The translations under genes were made by a program, and so were the position numbers. Shown one piece after another: positions 1-7,869 of a stretch of 52,348 bases of DNA. This DNA is from a virus, in IMG/VR virus record IMGVR_UViG_3300044715_001249, positions 1 to 52,348 of that record; one strand, given 5' to 3'. Within the stretch, counting starts at the first letter, position 1. Every line of letters begins with the position of its first letter. The notes beneath the pieces were generated by a model that was not told where the DNA came from, did not search any database, and saw nothing but the letters and a program-made list of their open reading frames with translations.

Positions 1-50
1 CGCCCGCGCCGCCGACGCCGCCGACGCCGCCGACGCCGCCGCCCGCGCCG
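1..50. repeat. Direct terminal repeat, left copy
   Basis: These 50 bases are identical to 52299-52348. Collapsing the two copies gives a 52,298 bp circle and keeps the Ala-rich reading frame open across the junction. The simplest reading is the overlap left when a circular or circularly permuted genome is assembled. Because the sequence is itself a GCC/GAC repeat, a collapsed longer repeat cannot be excluded. Confidence 0.85.
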
Positions 51-301
51 CCCGCGCCGCCGCCTCCAAGGCCGCCGCCGCCGACGCCGCCGCCTCCAAG
101 GCCGCCGCCCGCGCCGCCTACGCCGCTTACGCCGCCGCCGACGCCGCCCGCGCCGCCGACGCCGCCCGCGCCGCCGACGCCGCCGACGCCGCCGACGCCG
201 CCGACGCCGCCGACGCCGCCGCCGACGCCGCCGACGCCTCGTACCTGACCCAGGGCGCGGCCTTGGTGCTAACAATCCTGGCCGCCGAGGTGACCCCGTG
301 A
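2..301 (+). CDS. Ala/Asp-repeat protein, C-terminal part (continues from 51856)
   Basis: This is the 3' part of a gene whose 5' part is 51856-52348. Joined at the 50-bp overlap it would encode about 247 residues. This part is almost entirely Ala with regularly spaced Asp, Arg, Tyr and Ser-Lys pairs (DAA, RAA and YAA units), ending in a short unrelated hydrophobic tail (YLTQGAALVLTILAAEVTP). It is probably a long alpha-helical or coiled protein. No enzymatic domain is visible. The stop TGA at 299-301 overlaps the GTG start of the next gene. The repeat DNA is prone to slippage, so copy number may vary. Function unknown. Confidence 0.7.
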   Translation, partial: ARAADAADAADAAARAARAAASKAAAADAAASKAAARAAYAAYAAADAARAADAARAADAADAADAADAADAAADAADASYLTQGAALVLTILAAEVTP

Positions 302-663
302 GCACCCCCGCCTACATTGCACAGGCCCTAGAACAGGGCAAAACCATCGACGAGCTCGCGACCGAGCTCGAGGTCACGGCCCGCCACGCCCGGCGCTTGG
401 CCAAGGCCGCGGGCTGGGTCCCGGGGCCGAGGCGCTACGCCGGGCCGCGGGTGCTCAAGGTCCGCGTCGCGCCCGAGGTCTACGCCGCGATCGAGGCCCG
501 AGGTGGACGCTCGGTCGAGGACACGATCGAGGCCCTGCTCGCGATCGTGGCCGACGCCCAAGCGTGCCAGGCCACCCGCGAGAACGCGCTCAAGGGCGAC
601 AGCCATGCCTGGGCCGCGGGCTACCTCGACGCCTTCGTCGCGAGGATCGGGGGTGCGCGGTGA
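298..663 (+). CDS. Small helix-turn-helix-like protein
   Basis: 121 residues from a GTG start that overlaps the upstream stop (GTGA). Residues about 8-40 (ALEQGKTIDELATELEV then ARHARRLAKAAGW) look like a sigma-4/homeodomain-like helix-turn-helix, as in many phage DNA-binding proteins. A basic linker follows, then a helical segment. It could be a regulator of the neighbouring accessory genes, but no binding site can be tied to it from sequence. The domain call is moderate and the function is inference. Confidence 0.6.
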   Translation: MSTPAYIAQALEQGKTIDELATELEVTARHARRLAKAAGWVPGPRRYAGPRVLKVRVAPEVYAAIEARGGRSVEDTIEALLAIVADAQACQATRENALKGDSHAWAAGYLDAFVARIGGAR

Positions 664-1193
664 ACACCTGGCCCCTCCCCTGGCGCATCGCCGCCGCGCT
701 CGCCCGCGAGTCCGGGCTCGACTGGGCGCGGTGGGCGTACGGCGAGTACTACTGCGACTGCGACACGGACGCGATGATCGTCCCGGGCGTCGAGTACATC
801 GGCATCCCAGACCCATCGGACGCCGAGGCGTACCGGGCCGACTGCGCGCGGCGGGGCGTGGATCCGGGGCCGATGCCGGCGTTGGAGTACGTCGGCGACG
901 GCGACGGCGTGGAGTGGCTTGCGCTGCTGTCGAGTGCGATCGTCATCGTGGGTCGTCTATCGGCGACGATCGACGCCCACGCGGTGTCGATGGAGTGCGG
1001 TCGCGATACGGCTGAGCGACTCGCCCGCCTCTTGGCCCTTGCCACCGCGGCAGCGCGCGCGATGGGGGTGGGTGATGGCGACCTCGCTTCAACGCTACTG
1101 GTTCGCCGCGAGGACCGCATGCGGACCCCGGGAAAGACGCGACTCGCTCGCGCGCTCGCCGAAGCCGAGCGGCTGCTACAGCCCGACGTGTAG
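660..1193 (+). CDS. Hypothetical protein
   Basis: 177 residues from GTG 660, chosen because it overlaps the stop of the preceding gene (GTGA); upstream ATGs would overlap that gene extensively. The N-terminal half is acidic and aromatic (EYYCDCDTDAMI) and the C-terminal half is Ala-rich helical. I do not recognise a family. Its 3' end overlaps the convergent primase-helicase gene by 18 bp, so this is where the early plus-strand cluster meets a minus-strand gene. Confidence 0.55.
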   Translation: MNTWPLPWRIAAALARESGLDWARWAYGEYYCDCDTDAMIVPGVEYIGIPDPSDAEAYRADCARRGVDPGPMPALEYVGDGDGVEWLALLSSAIVIVGRLSATIDAHAVSMECGRDTAERLARLLALATAAARAMGVGDGDLASTLLVRREDRMRTPGKTRLARALAEAERLLQPDV

Positions 1194-3449
1194 CGCGTAG
1201 GACTGCACGAGGTCGAGCGCGACGGCATGGACCCTAACCGGCCCGCGCCGGCGCTCGACCCCGTCCGAGACCCCGACGAGTGCGGCGGCGATCGTACGCA
1301 GGCCTGCCCCGCGCGGCGCGGGGAACAGCGCACCGAGCAGCCCCGCGGGGTCGACCACGACATGCCCGGGGATCTCGTCGACCCGGCACCATTCCGAGCC
1401 GCCGATCTGCACCTCTTGCGCGATGCGCACGAGCAGATCGCCGCGCAGCCCCGAGCTTACGCACGCGAGCCGGCTCAGCTCGAGGTCACCCGCGCCGACC
1501 CAGAACCGATCGACCGGCGTGTGCTCGCGCGCGAGCTCGGCGAGCCACAGCACGTGGCGTGCGATCGCATCGCCCTCGACGAGGTCGAGCGGGTCGATCG
1601 ACGCGCGCGACCAGTGGCCGACCACCGGGATGTGCAGCACGCGATCGCCGAACGCATGCAAGCTCTCGTCGTTGAGCTCCCACGACACCGCGCCGCGGAT
1701 CAGCGCAACGGCGTCGTTCGTGGCGACCGCGTACCGCATGCAACCCTCGACGCGCTGCACGTCGTGCCCCTTGCGCTCGAGGCGTTGGACGCGATCGTTC
1801 ACGCCCTCGCGCAAGAACGCGGCGAGGGCTTGCCCGGTCTCGGTCGACGACGTGTCATCGTCGGCGACGGCGAGGCCGCTCGACGTGACCTCGCTATTGA
1901 ATCGACGGCCGAGGACGTCGCGCATCTTCGACGCGCCTTGCGGCCACAGCCGACCGACGCCTTGCAAGATCATCGATTTGCCTGTGCCCGGCGCCCCCGA
2001 TAGGATCAAGGCGCGGCACGGGAGATCGGTGCGCAGCAGCCCGGCGAGCCAGAGCCCGAGCTGCGAGGCGTAGGGCCCGGCGAGCTCGGCGACGAGGCGC
2101 TCGACGGCCGGCGAGCGCTCGGGCTCGAGGTCGGTGCGGACCGGCGCAGCCGCGACGGTGAGAGCGTTGATGCTCGGGTCGTACGTCGTAGCCCGGCACG
2201 CCAGCGAGTGCTTGAGGTCGGCGAGGGCGCGGCCGTGCGCGCCGAGCAGCGCGCCCACGTCCTCGAACGGGTCGAGCGTGTACACGGCCGCGAGCGCGCC
2301 GAGGACGTCGACGGTGAGACCATCACGCAAGAACGGCCCGGCCCACGACTCGCCCACGCGCAGGTAATAGGACTTGCCGCGGTGCAGCACGAGCGGACCG
2401 TCATCAACCAGCGCGGTCGCGTCGCTCTCGACACCGACCCACGACCACGCCGCGCGCCGGCGCGCGCCCGTGGTCTCGTCCGCGGCATCGCTGCGGCTCT
2501 CGCGGTCGGCCGTGATGCGGCCCCACTTCTGCAACACCGCTTCGGTGATCGGGATCTCGCACGGGGCGATCGCCTCCATCGCGTCGGCGCTCGGCCCGAA
2601 CAGGGCCGCTATCGCGTCCGGGTCCGCGTGCGGCCATTCATCGGCGAGTTCGCAGAGCACGCGATAGAGCACCGAGTCACGCTCGCCCGGGTCCGAGAAC
2701 GGGCGCCCGTCGGCGACCTGTCGAAGCGCACGGCCGATCGACTGCCGGCCCGCACGCGAGGTCAGGCGCTCGCCGAAGGCGCGCAGATCAAAGCGGCTCG
2801 GGTTGATCATCGCCGTGCCGAGGCGCTCGAGGCCGCGGCGCCAGTGCTCGTGCAAGGGCGGGAACGCGACGCGGCCCGAGGTGAGCACGTCGATCAGGGC
2901 GGGGCTCGCGGTGTACTCGTGCGAGGTCGCGGCGTGGATCGAGCCCGGTGCGAGCACGTAGCCTCCGGTGCTCTTGACGTCGACGCCGCTCGTGATGCCG
3001 TTGCGGCTTCGACTCACGCCGCGATACCATAAATGGATGCCGCCCCCGACGCGGCCGGAGTAGGTGCGAAACTCGGTCGAGCCGCAGACCGCGAGCACGT
3101 CGTCGAGACGCTCGGGCTTGTCGACGTCGATCACGGTGCAGCCGAACGACGCGGGCAAGATCGCGGCGTTGCTCGCGGCGTGGCGCCGGCACCAATCGCC
3201 GAGGACCTCGGGCGGGATCGGGGGCGAGCCGTGCTCGGCGAAGCTGTGCGGGTCGTCGTGAAGCGGGTTCCATCCCTTCTCGCCGCGCTGCACCTTGGCG
3301 CGGCCCCAGCCCGAGATCACCGGCGACTTGGCGCCGGGGACCATCGGGATCACGTTCGCACCGAGACCAACCCACGGCGCAGCGACAGCCCAGAAGCGGC
3401 CGACGACCGGCACGTGCGCGTCGAGCCAAGGCAAGCGAGTGGGGCTCAA
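1176..3449 (-). CDS. Prim-Pol / D5-like primase-helicase
   Basis: 757 residues. The N-terminal third is an archaeo-eukaryotic-type bifunctional primase-polymerase: catalytic DVD at residues 108-110, SGRVGGGIHLW at 131-141, and DVKSTGGYVLAPGS around 157-170. The C-terminal half is a P-loop ATPase with Walker A GAPGTGKS at 485-492 and an acidic ADDDTS strand as Walker B, as in phage D5/SF3-like helicases. It should prime and unwind at the replication fork with the family A polymerase at 7870. The apparent start is TTG 3449; a minicistron at 3469 (ATG, seven codons) ends in TGA overlapping this TTG, so translational coupling is possible. It runs opposite to the neighbouring replication genes. 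Confidence 0.9.
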   Translation of the reverse strand: MSPTRLPWLDAHVPVVGRFWAVAAPWVGLGANVIPMVPGAKSPVISGWGRAKVQRGEKGWNPLHDDPHSFAEHGSPPIPPEVLGDWCRRHAASNAAILPASFGCTVIDVDKPERLDDVLAVCGSTEFRTYSGRVGGGIHLWYRGVSRSRNGITSGVDVKSTGGYVLAPGSIHAATSHEYTASPALIDVLTSGRVAFPPLHEHWRRGLERLGTAMINPSRFDLRAFGERLTSRAGRQSIGRALRQVADGRPFSDPGERDSVLYRVLCELADEWPHADPDAIAALFGPSADAMEAIAPCEIPITEAVLQKWGRITADRESRSDAADETTGARRRAAWSWVGVESDATALVDDGPLVLHRGKSYYLRVGESWAGPFLRDGLTVDVLGALAAVYTLDPFEDVGALLGAHGRALADLKHSLACRATTYDPSINALTVAAAPVRTDLEPERSPAVERLVAELAGPYASQLGLWLAGLLRTDLPCRALILSGAPGTGKSMILQGVGRLWPQGASKMRDVLGRRFNSEVTSSGLAVADDDTSSTETGQALAAFLREGVNDRVQRLERKGHDVQRVEGCMRYAVATNDAVALIRGAVSWELNDESLHAFGDRVLHIPVVGHWSRASIDPLDLVEGDAIARHVLWLAELAREHTPVDRFWVGAGDLELSRLACVSSGLRGDLLVRIAQEVQIGGSEWCRVDEIPGHVVVDPAGLLGALFPAPRGAGLRTIAAALVGVSDGVERRRGPVRVHAVALDLVQSYALHVGL

Positions 3450-3476
3450 GGCATCACCTCGGTCGGCATGGTGAGG

Positions 3477-3485
3477 ACTGTAGCA
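3477..3485 (-). promoter_or_regulatory. Extended -10 promoter for the primase-helicase
   Basis: On the minus strand this reads TGCTACAGT, an extended -10 (TGn-TACAGT) with no clear -35. The ATG of a 7-codon minicistron (3469) lies seven bases downstream, so the transcript would be leaderless at that ATG. The same TGCTAnnnT word occurs ahead of many genes in this genome. Confidence 0.55.
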
Positions 3486-3505
3486 CGATCGATCACGATC
3501 CCGTG

Positions 3506-3511
3506 TATACT
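3506..3511 (+). promoter_or_regulatory. -10 element TATACT for the small RHH-like gene
   Basis: TATACT lies six bases before GTG 3518 and about 20 bp from the divergent primase promoter. A good -35 is not visible. The spacing puts the transcript start at or next to the GTG, implying a leaderless mRNA. The GATC-rich segment between the two -10 elements could be a shared control region. Confidence 0.5.
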
Positions 3512-3517
3512 ACTTTC

Positions 3518-3706
3518 GTGACGCCCCTCGACAAGACCGAGATCAACCGCCGCAAGAACGCGAGCCTAGTCCAGTCCCGCGTGCCGCTCGGGCTGCGCCT
3601 GCGGCTGATCCGCGAGGCGCGGCGGCAACGGGTCAGCGTCAGCGCGTTGATCGCGGCGACGCTGGCGATTGCTTTTCCTGTGGCGCCGGCGAAGATCAAG
3701 GGGTAG
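3518..3706 (+). CDS. Ribbon-helix-helix-like small regulator
   Basis: 62 residues from GTG 3518. An in-frame GTG at 3503 lies inside the -10 element and is therefore unlikely. The pattern SRVPLGLRLRLIREARR followed by SVSALIAATLAIA matches the strand-helix-turn-helix spacing of Arc/CopG-type ribbon-helix-helix DNA-binding proteins, which act as dimers. Its divergent position next to the primase promoter suggests control of that intergenic region. Fold assignment is by pattern only. Confidence 0.55.
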   Translation: MTPLDKTEINRRKNASLVQSRVPLGLRLRLIREARRQRVSVSALIAATLAIAFPVAPAKIKG

Positions 3707-3716
3707 AGGTAGTCGC

Positions 3717-3788
3717 ATGATCGTGCTCGTGCTCGCCGCGGCCTTGTTCTGGCTCGTGATCCGGTCGAAGGGCGACGCGTCGCCATGA
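3717..3788 (+). CDS. Tiny membrane protein (23 aa)
   Basis: A 23-codon ORF preceded by a purine-rich GAGG, whose stop overlaps the start of the nuclease gene (ATGA). The product is one hydrophobic segment (MIVLVLAAALFWLVI) followed by a short charged tail (RSKGDASP), so it is probably a single-pass inner-membrane peptide. Two similar tiny membrane ORFs sit in the same transcription block (7728 and 13067). Function unknown. Confidence 0.5.
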   Translation: MIVLVLAAALFWLVIRSKGDASP

Positions 3789-5089
3789 CCGCCCCGAGTT
3801 GCGACCACGTCTGGGCCCGCGACCTCGGCCGCGTGCGGTGTGCCGCGTGCGGCGTGTTGGTGCACGCGTCCCCAACACAGCTCGAGGACTGGCGCGCGTG
3901 CCCGCGCAAGTGGAAATATCGCCGCCTGCGCAAGCTCTACCCGGTGCCCGATAACGTGTGGGCCGCGTTCGGCACCCGCGCGCACAAGATCCGCGAGGAC
4001 TGGCTGCGGTCCGCGATCTGGACCGAGGCGATCGCCGCGAGCAAAGAAGGGCAGTGCGTCGCCGCCGGCATCGAGCACTGGCCGCGCCCCGGGCAGGCGC
4101 TCGGTGTCGAGATCGAGGTCGAGCGCGCCGACCTGCTCGGCGACGGCGTGCCGTGGACGTTCAAAATCGACGACGTCGCCGCGTCGACCCACGCGTACGA
4201 CCTCGGCGATCTCAAGACGATCGGGCAGCTGCGCTACCGCAAGACCGCGGCCGAGCTCGAGGCAGACGCGCAGCGCGTCGTGTATTCGGTCTGGGGCGGG
4301 CCGGTGCTGCGGCTCCCGGTGATCCGCGCGGCGTGGACGTACTGTCAGCGCTCGCCCGCGGGCGCGGCCCTGGTCACGCACGAGGGCGTGGTGAGCCACG
4401 ACCGAGAGCGGCTCGCCGCGATCAACGTCGAGGCGCGGGCGATGCTCGAGGCGAACCTGCGCCCGCTCGACGAGCAGGACCGCAACCGAGCCGAGTGCTA
4501 CCGCTACAAGGGGCACCCGTGCGCGTACGTCGATCACTGCCTGGCCGATCAGAATCTTCTTGCGATCGATTCGATCGAGCCGTATACACCGATCACCATG
4601 ACCGCACCCACTCTCGCAGACGTCCTTGCAGCCCAGGCCGGCACGGCCATCCCCGCACCAGTCGCGCCGGCTCTGCCGCCGATGCCCGTACCGGGCCCGG
4701 CGCTTCCGCCCCCGCCCCCGCCGAAGCCCTTGATCGTCCTCGCACCCGAGCTCGAGGCGTGGGTCGCGGGCTGCGTCGCCGCCGGCCACGACGAGGCCGT
4801 GGTCCGGGCCCAGGCCGAGGCCGCGATGGTCGGCCGGGCCGCGCCTGCGCCCCAGGCCGCGCCTGCGCCCCAGGCCGCGCCTGCGCCGGTCGTGACGCCC
4901 GCACCCGAGACCCCGACGCCCGCCCCGGCCCGCCGCGGGCGACCGCCCAAGGCGCGCACCGATGTGCCGCTCGTCGACGTGCACACGATCGCGGCCACGC
5001 TCGCGGCGCGCGCGGTGTCGGGCCCGGCCTCGCCCGAGGCCGTGGTCGAGGCGTATCACGCGGTACTCGCGCTGCTCACGGGCGAGTGA
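3785..5089 (+). CDS. Cas4/RecB-like Fe-S nuclease with Pro/Ala-rich tail
   Basis: 434 residues. An N-terminal Cys cluster (C6, C19, C22) looks like a zinc ribbon. Residues about 30-255 form a PD-(D/E)XK nuclease of the RecB/Cas4 type: H67, D129-D130, the D-x-K of GDLKT (142-144) and QRVVY (163-167). C39 with C238, C246 and C252 is the four-Cys pattern of iron-sulfur nucleases. It probably trims DNA ends in recombination or replication. After residue 272 comes a Pro/Ala-rich linker with APAPQA repeats, an RRGRPPK AT-hook-like motif and a helical C-terminus; an internal ATG (4598) could produce this part separately. Start overlaps the preceding stop (ATGA). Confidence 0.85.
   Translation: MTAPSCDHVWARDLGRVRCAACGVLVHASPTQLEDWRACPRKWKYRRLRKLYPVPDNVWAAFGTRAHKIREDWLRSAIWTEAIAASKEGQCVAAGIEHWPRPGQALGVEIEVERADLLGDGVPWTFKIDDVAASTHAYDLGDLKTIGQLRYRKTAAELEADAQRVVYSVWGGPVLRLPVIRAAWTYCQRSPAGAALVTHEGVVSHDRERLAAINVEARAMLEANLRPLDEQDRNRAECYRYKGHPCAYVDHCLADQNLLAIDSIEPYTPITMTAPTLADVLAAQAGTAIPAPVAPALPPMPVPGPALPPPPPPKPLIVLAPELEAWVAGCVAAGHDEAVVRAQAEAAMVGRAAPAPQAAPAPQAAPAPVVTPAPETPTPAPARRGRPPKARTDVPLVDVHTIAATLAARAVSGPASPEAVVEAYHAVLALLTGE
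4838..4887 (+). repeat. 18-bp tandem repeat inside the nuclease tail
   Basis: Just over two and a half copies of an 18-bp unit encoding AAPAPQ. It lies in the flexible linker and would allow length variation without a frame change. Confidence 0.8.
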
Positions 5090-6726
5090 TGGCCAGCCCC
5101 GCAGCAGACTTCGACGCCTCGGGCATCGCGTGCGAGGACGGCGACCCCGACCTCGCGCGCGTGCTCAAGCTGTCGGCGTCGACCTCGGCCTCGCCCGAGT
5201 TCGTGGCCGCGCTCTCGGTCCGGCTCTCGCGGCCGGGCACCGATTGCGAGCTGCGGCAGAAGCAAGCAGAGGCGCTGCGGGACCTGTGGGATCACGGCGG
5301 GGTGTTTGCGTCGATGCCGACCGGCGAAGGCAAAACGCTCGTGACGCTGCTCGCCGCGACGCTGCTCGGCTCCGAGCGCCCGGTCTTGATCTTGCCCGCG
5401 AACTGTCGCGACAAGACGCGCACCGAGTTCGCCGAGTACCTCGCCGATGGCTGGCACGTGCGCCTGCCGACGCTGCTCAGCTACTCCGAACTGTCGCGGG
5501 CGGATCGCGAGCATCGGCTGCTCGAGCTCGCGCCCGATCTGATCTTGCTCGACGAGGCCGACGAAGCGCGCAACGTCGACGGGACTGGCTTCGGTCGACG
5601 GATCCGCCGCGCCTTGGCCAAGCTCGAGCCCCGCCCCCGCGTCGGGATCCTCAGCGCCACGCTGATCACCGATCAGCTCTTGGACTACTGGGAGCTCTTG
5701 CGATGGGCGCTGCGCGACGAGGCCCCGGTGCCGCAGCACAAGCCCGCGGCCGAGCGATGGGCGAGCGCGACCGACCGCACGATCCGCGGCGAGCTGCGCC
5801 GGCGTGAGCCCGGGGGCTTGGCCAAGATCCCGGGCGGGTTCCACCATCACCTGCGCACGCGCGCCGGCGTCGTCTCGGGGCGCGGCGAGGTGTGCCCGGC
5901 CGAGATCGAGATCACGACCTGGGTGCCGCCGATCGACGACGGGCTGCGCCGCTTGATCACGACCTGCGCCTTGCTCGGCAAGCGCCCCGACGGCGAGCGC
6001 GTAACCGAGTGGGAAATGCCCGATCTGCAGTGCTGCCTCGCGCAGGGCTTCTACCAGGTTTGGGACCCGCTGCCGCCGCGATGGTGGCTCGACCCGCGCC
6101 GCGCGTATCTCGAGTACGAGCGTGCCGTGCTCGACGAACAGATCGAGGGCTTCGACACGCCATCCCAGATCCGCGACGCGCTCGACGATCGGCACCGCCG
6201 ACCACAGCCGCCGGCCGCTGCCGAGGCGCGAGCCCTGCTCGCGGCGTGGCGCGCGGTCAAGGACAAGTTCGAGCCGAACTCGGTCCCGGTCTGGGTCACG
6301 CCCGCGATCATGGATGCGGTCGTCGCACACGCGACGAAGCCCGGCCAAATCGTATGGGTCAAGCACCGCGCGCCGGGCATCGAGCTGCAGCGCCGCGGCC
6401 TGCCATACTTCGGCGCGGACACGGCCCCGCACCAACACACGCCCGGCGCCCCGATGTGCTGCTCGATCCCCGCGCACGGCCGAGGCAAGAACCTGCAAGC
6501 GTGGTGGCGCGCGCTCGTGCTGCACCCGCCGGCGAAGGCCCGCAAGTGGGAGCAGTTGATCAGCCGCGAGCATCGACCCGGGCAACACGCCCCGACGATT
6601 TTCGTTGAAGTGATCGCGGGCGTGGAGTACCATGGGCAAGTGCTCGAACGCGTGGTGAACGAGGCGAAAGCCGATTCCGACGCCTCGGGCGTACCGAACA
6701 AGATCGTGATCGCGAAATGGAAGTGA
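5089..6726 (+). CDS. SF2 DEAD/SNF2-like helicase
   Basis: 545 residues. Motif I MPTGEGKT (76-83), motif II DEAD (155-158), motif III SAT (189-191) and a motif VI-like SREHRPGQ near residue 505 identify an SF2 helicase/translocase of the SNF2-like branch. Expected role: ATP-driven duplex unwinding or translocation in replication or recombination, working with the overlapping upstream nuclease (TGATG junction). Most residues between the two ATPase cores are not recognisable. The gene ends three bases before a tRNA-like element. Confidence 0.88.
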   Translation: MASPAADFDASGIACEDGDPDLARVLKLSASTSASPEFVAALSVRLSRPGTDCELRQKQAEALRDLWDHGGVFASMPTGEGKTLVTLLAATLLGSERPVLILPANCRDKTRTEFAEYLADGWHVRLPTLLSYSELSRADREHRLLELAPDLILLDEADEARNVDGTGFGRRIRRALAKLEPRPRVGILSATLITDQLLDYWELLRWALRDEAPVPQHKPAAERWASATDRTIRGELRRREPGGLAKIPGGFHHHLRTRAGVVSGRGEVCPAEIEITTWVPPIDDGLRRLITTCALLGKRPDGERVTEWEMPDLQCCLAQGFYQVWDPLPPRWWLDPRRAYLEYERAVLDEQIEGFDTPSQIRDALDDRHRRPQPPAAAEARALLAAWRAVKDKFEPNSVPVWVTPAIMDAVVAHATKPGQIVWVKHRAPGIELQRRGLPYFGADTAPHQHTPGAPMCCSIPAHGRGKNLQAWWRALVLHPPAKARKWEQLISREHRPGQHAPTIFVEVIAGVEYHGQVLERVVNEAKADSDASGVPNKIVIAKWK

Positions 6727-6729
6727 CAT

Positions 6730-6848
6730 CGACCGATCGTCTAAAGGCCAGTGCGTGCGCAGCGGTTTCGCGTCCGGGCGACGTAATCCAGAGGAAAGAT
6801 CCCGGGAGTGTCCCGGGGATGCGGGTTCGATTCCCGCTCGGTCGACCA
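6730..6848 (+). tRNA. tRNA-like element, unusually long (119 nt), anticodon unresolved
   Basis: The 5' CGACCGA (6730-6736) pairs perfectly with TCGGTCG (6838-6844), followed by A and an encoded CCA (6846-6848). A canonical T arm GCGGG-TTCGATT-CCCGC lies at 6821-6837. A D-arm-like TCGTCTAAAGGCCA starts at 6737. CCCGG-GAGTGTC-CCGGG (6801-6817) has anticodon-arm dimensions and GTG at the anticodon place, but lacks U33; it could instead be a long variable arm. About 40 extra bases lie between a CCAG direct repeat. This may be an interrupted, degenerate or non-canonical tRNA, or a tRNA mimic. Confidence 0.5.
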
Positions 6849-6889
6849 TGCGGCGCGAGCCGCAGTAGAAGCAAGGCAAGGACAAGAAC

Positions 6890-7558
6890 ATGACGCAACC
6901 GATCAGCCCAGAACAATGGCAAGCCTTCCGCGCGCAGGGGCATACCGATGCGCAGATCATGAGCCACTTCCACATCAACCCGACCCCGATGCTGCCTGGC
7001 CCGCCGCCACCGGCTCCGGCCCATGCACCGCGCGGCAGCATCGACGATCTCACGGGCGACGAGGCCGTGTTTCGGCACCCGAAGCTGCCCGCCGGCACTC
7101 GGCTCGTGACCGTGCTCGAGATCGAGGGCCCGGTCGCGACGAACTACGGCGACGCGGTGTTCGTGGGCGTGTGCGACGAGCACGGCGACAAGTACAGGAT
7201 CAAGCACAAGCACGGGACCGCGATCGAGCAGAACATCGCACGCCAGTCGCTCGCGTGCCTCGTCGCGGCATGCGGCGCGCGAAGCCTCAGCGAACTTCGC
7301 AAGGGCTGCGCTCGTCAGGTCCGGGTCAACGCGGTTGAGGCCGTGGCCAAGAACGGGCAACCGTACATTCGCGTCGACTACCTCTCGGCGTCGGCCCCCG
7401 TGCCGAGCTCGGCCCCCACGGCCTCGGCCCCGGCCTTGACCATGCCGCCGATGCCCGGGGCGCCCGCCATGCCCGCCATGCCCGCCATGCCCACGGCCCC
7501 GGCCGCGGCCTTGCCGACCATGCCCCCGCCGGGCTGGATGGGAGCGTGGCCGCCGTGA
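6890..7558 (+). CDS. Hypothetical protein with Pro/Met-rich tail
   Basis: 222 residues. The N-terminus (SPEQWQAFRAQGHTDAQIMSHF) looks like a short helical DNA-binding or docking motif. A compact domain follows at about 60-165 (GTRLVTVLEIEG, then KYRIKHKHG), reminiscent of small beta-barrel proteins, and then a low-complexity Pro/Ala/Met tail with MPA repeats. Its position between helicase and polymerase suggests a replication accessory such as a single-strand binding protein, but no family is recognised. Confidence 0.6.
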   Translation: MTQPISPEQWQAFRAQGHTDAQIMSHFHINPTPMLPGPPPPAPAHAPRGSIDDLTGDEAVFRHPKLPAGTRLVTVLEIEGPVATNYGDAVFVGVCDEHGDKYRIKHKHGTAIEQNIARQSLACLVAACGARSLSELRKGCARQVRVNAVEAVAKNGQPYIRVDYLSASAPVPSSAPTASAPALTMPPMPGAPAMPAMPAMPTAPAAALPTMPPPGWMGAWPP

Positions 7559-7731
7559 ACGGGAACCAGATCCCGCGGATCACGATCCGCGTCGTGAAGG
7601 TCCCGACCACGGGCGAGCTGCTCGACGAGTACTATCGTCAGCGCGGGCTCGTGCACGGCTCGGGCTCTGAGCCCGACGTGCGGGGCACCGGCGGGCGACG
7701 CATCGCGCCGAAGGGGTCGAGCGCGCGATGA
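7555..7731 (+). CDS. Hypothetical small basic protein
   Basis: 58 residues from GTG 7555, chosen for its overlap with the upstream TGA (GTGA); an in-frame GTG at 7546 would overlap more. An RITIRVVKVPTTGELLDEYYRQRG segment is followed by a Gly/Arg-rich tail. No known family. The stop overlaps the next start. Confidence 0.5.
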   Translation: MNGNQIPRITIRVVKVPTTGELLDEYYRQRGLVHGSGSEPDVRGTGGRRIAPKGSSAR

Positions 7732-7844
7732 TCGGATCTGTGCTCATCTTGGCCGTGTTCGCTGTCATGTTCGCGCGCTGGCAAGTCGGCGCCGCCGCCG
7801 TGGCTCTGGTCGCTTTCGCGATCTGGGTCGAGCACATGCGCTGA
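7728..7844 (+). CDS. Tiny membrane protein (38 aa)
   Basis: 38 residues starting at an ATG that overlaps the previous stop (ATGA). Two hydrophobic stretches (IGSVLILAVFAVMFA and VGAAAVALVAFAIWV) separated by RWQ predict one or two membrane spans. It could be a holin-like or membrane-anchoring peptide, but the location in the replication block argues against a lysis role. Function unknown. Confidence 0.5.
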   Translation: MIGSVLILAVFAVMFARWQVGAAAVALVAFAIWVEHMR

Positions 7845-7869
7845 ATCTCACGGGCCGCGGCACCTTCCC

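Noticed and set aside
1-240. CRISPR-like or satellite array
   Set aside because: Units are 3-6 bp, contiguous and in frame with a long ORF; there are no spacers. It is a coding repeat.
3566-5059. Long antisense ORFs over early genes (also at 5056-7098, 7765-9741, 18854-20761)
   Set aside because: Arg/Ala/Gly-rich shadow frames expected in high-GC DNA; the opposite frames carry catalytic motifs.
6730-6848. tmRNA
   Set aside because: Too short, with no tag reading frame and no tmRNA 5' sequence; only acceptor and T arm resemble tRNA.
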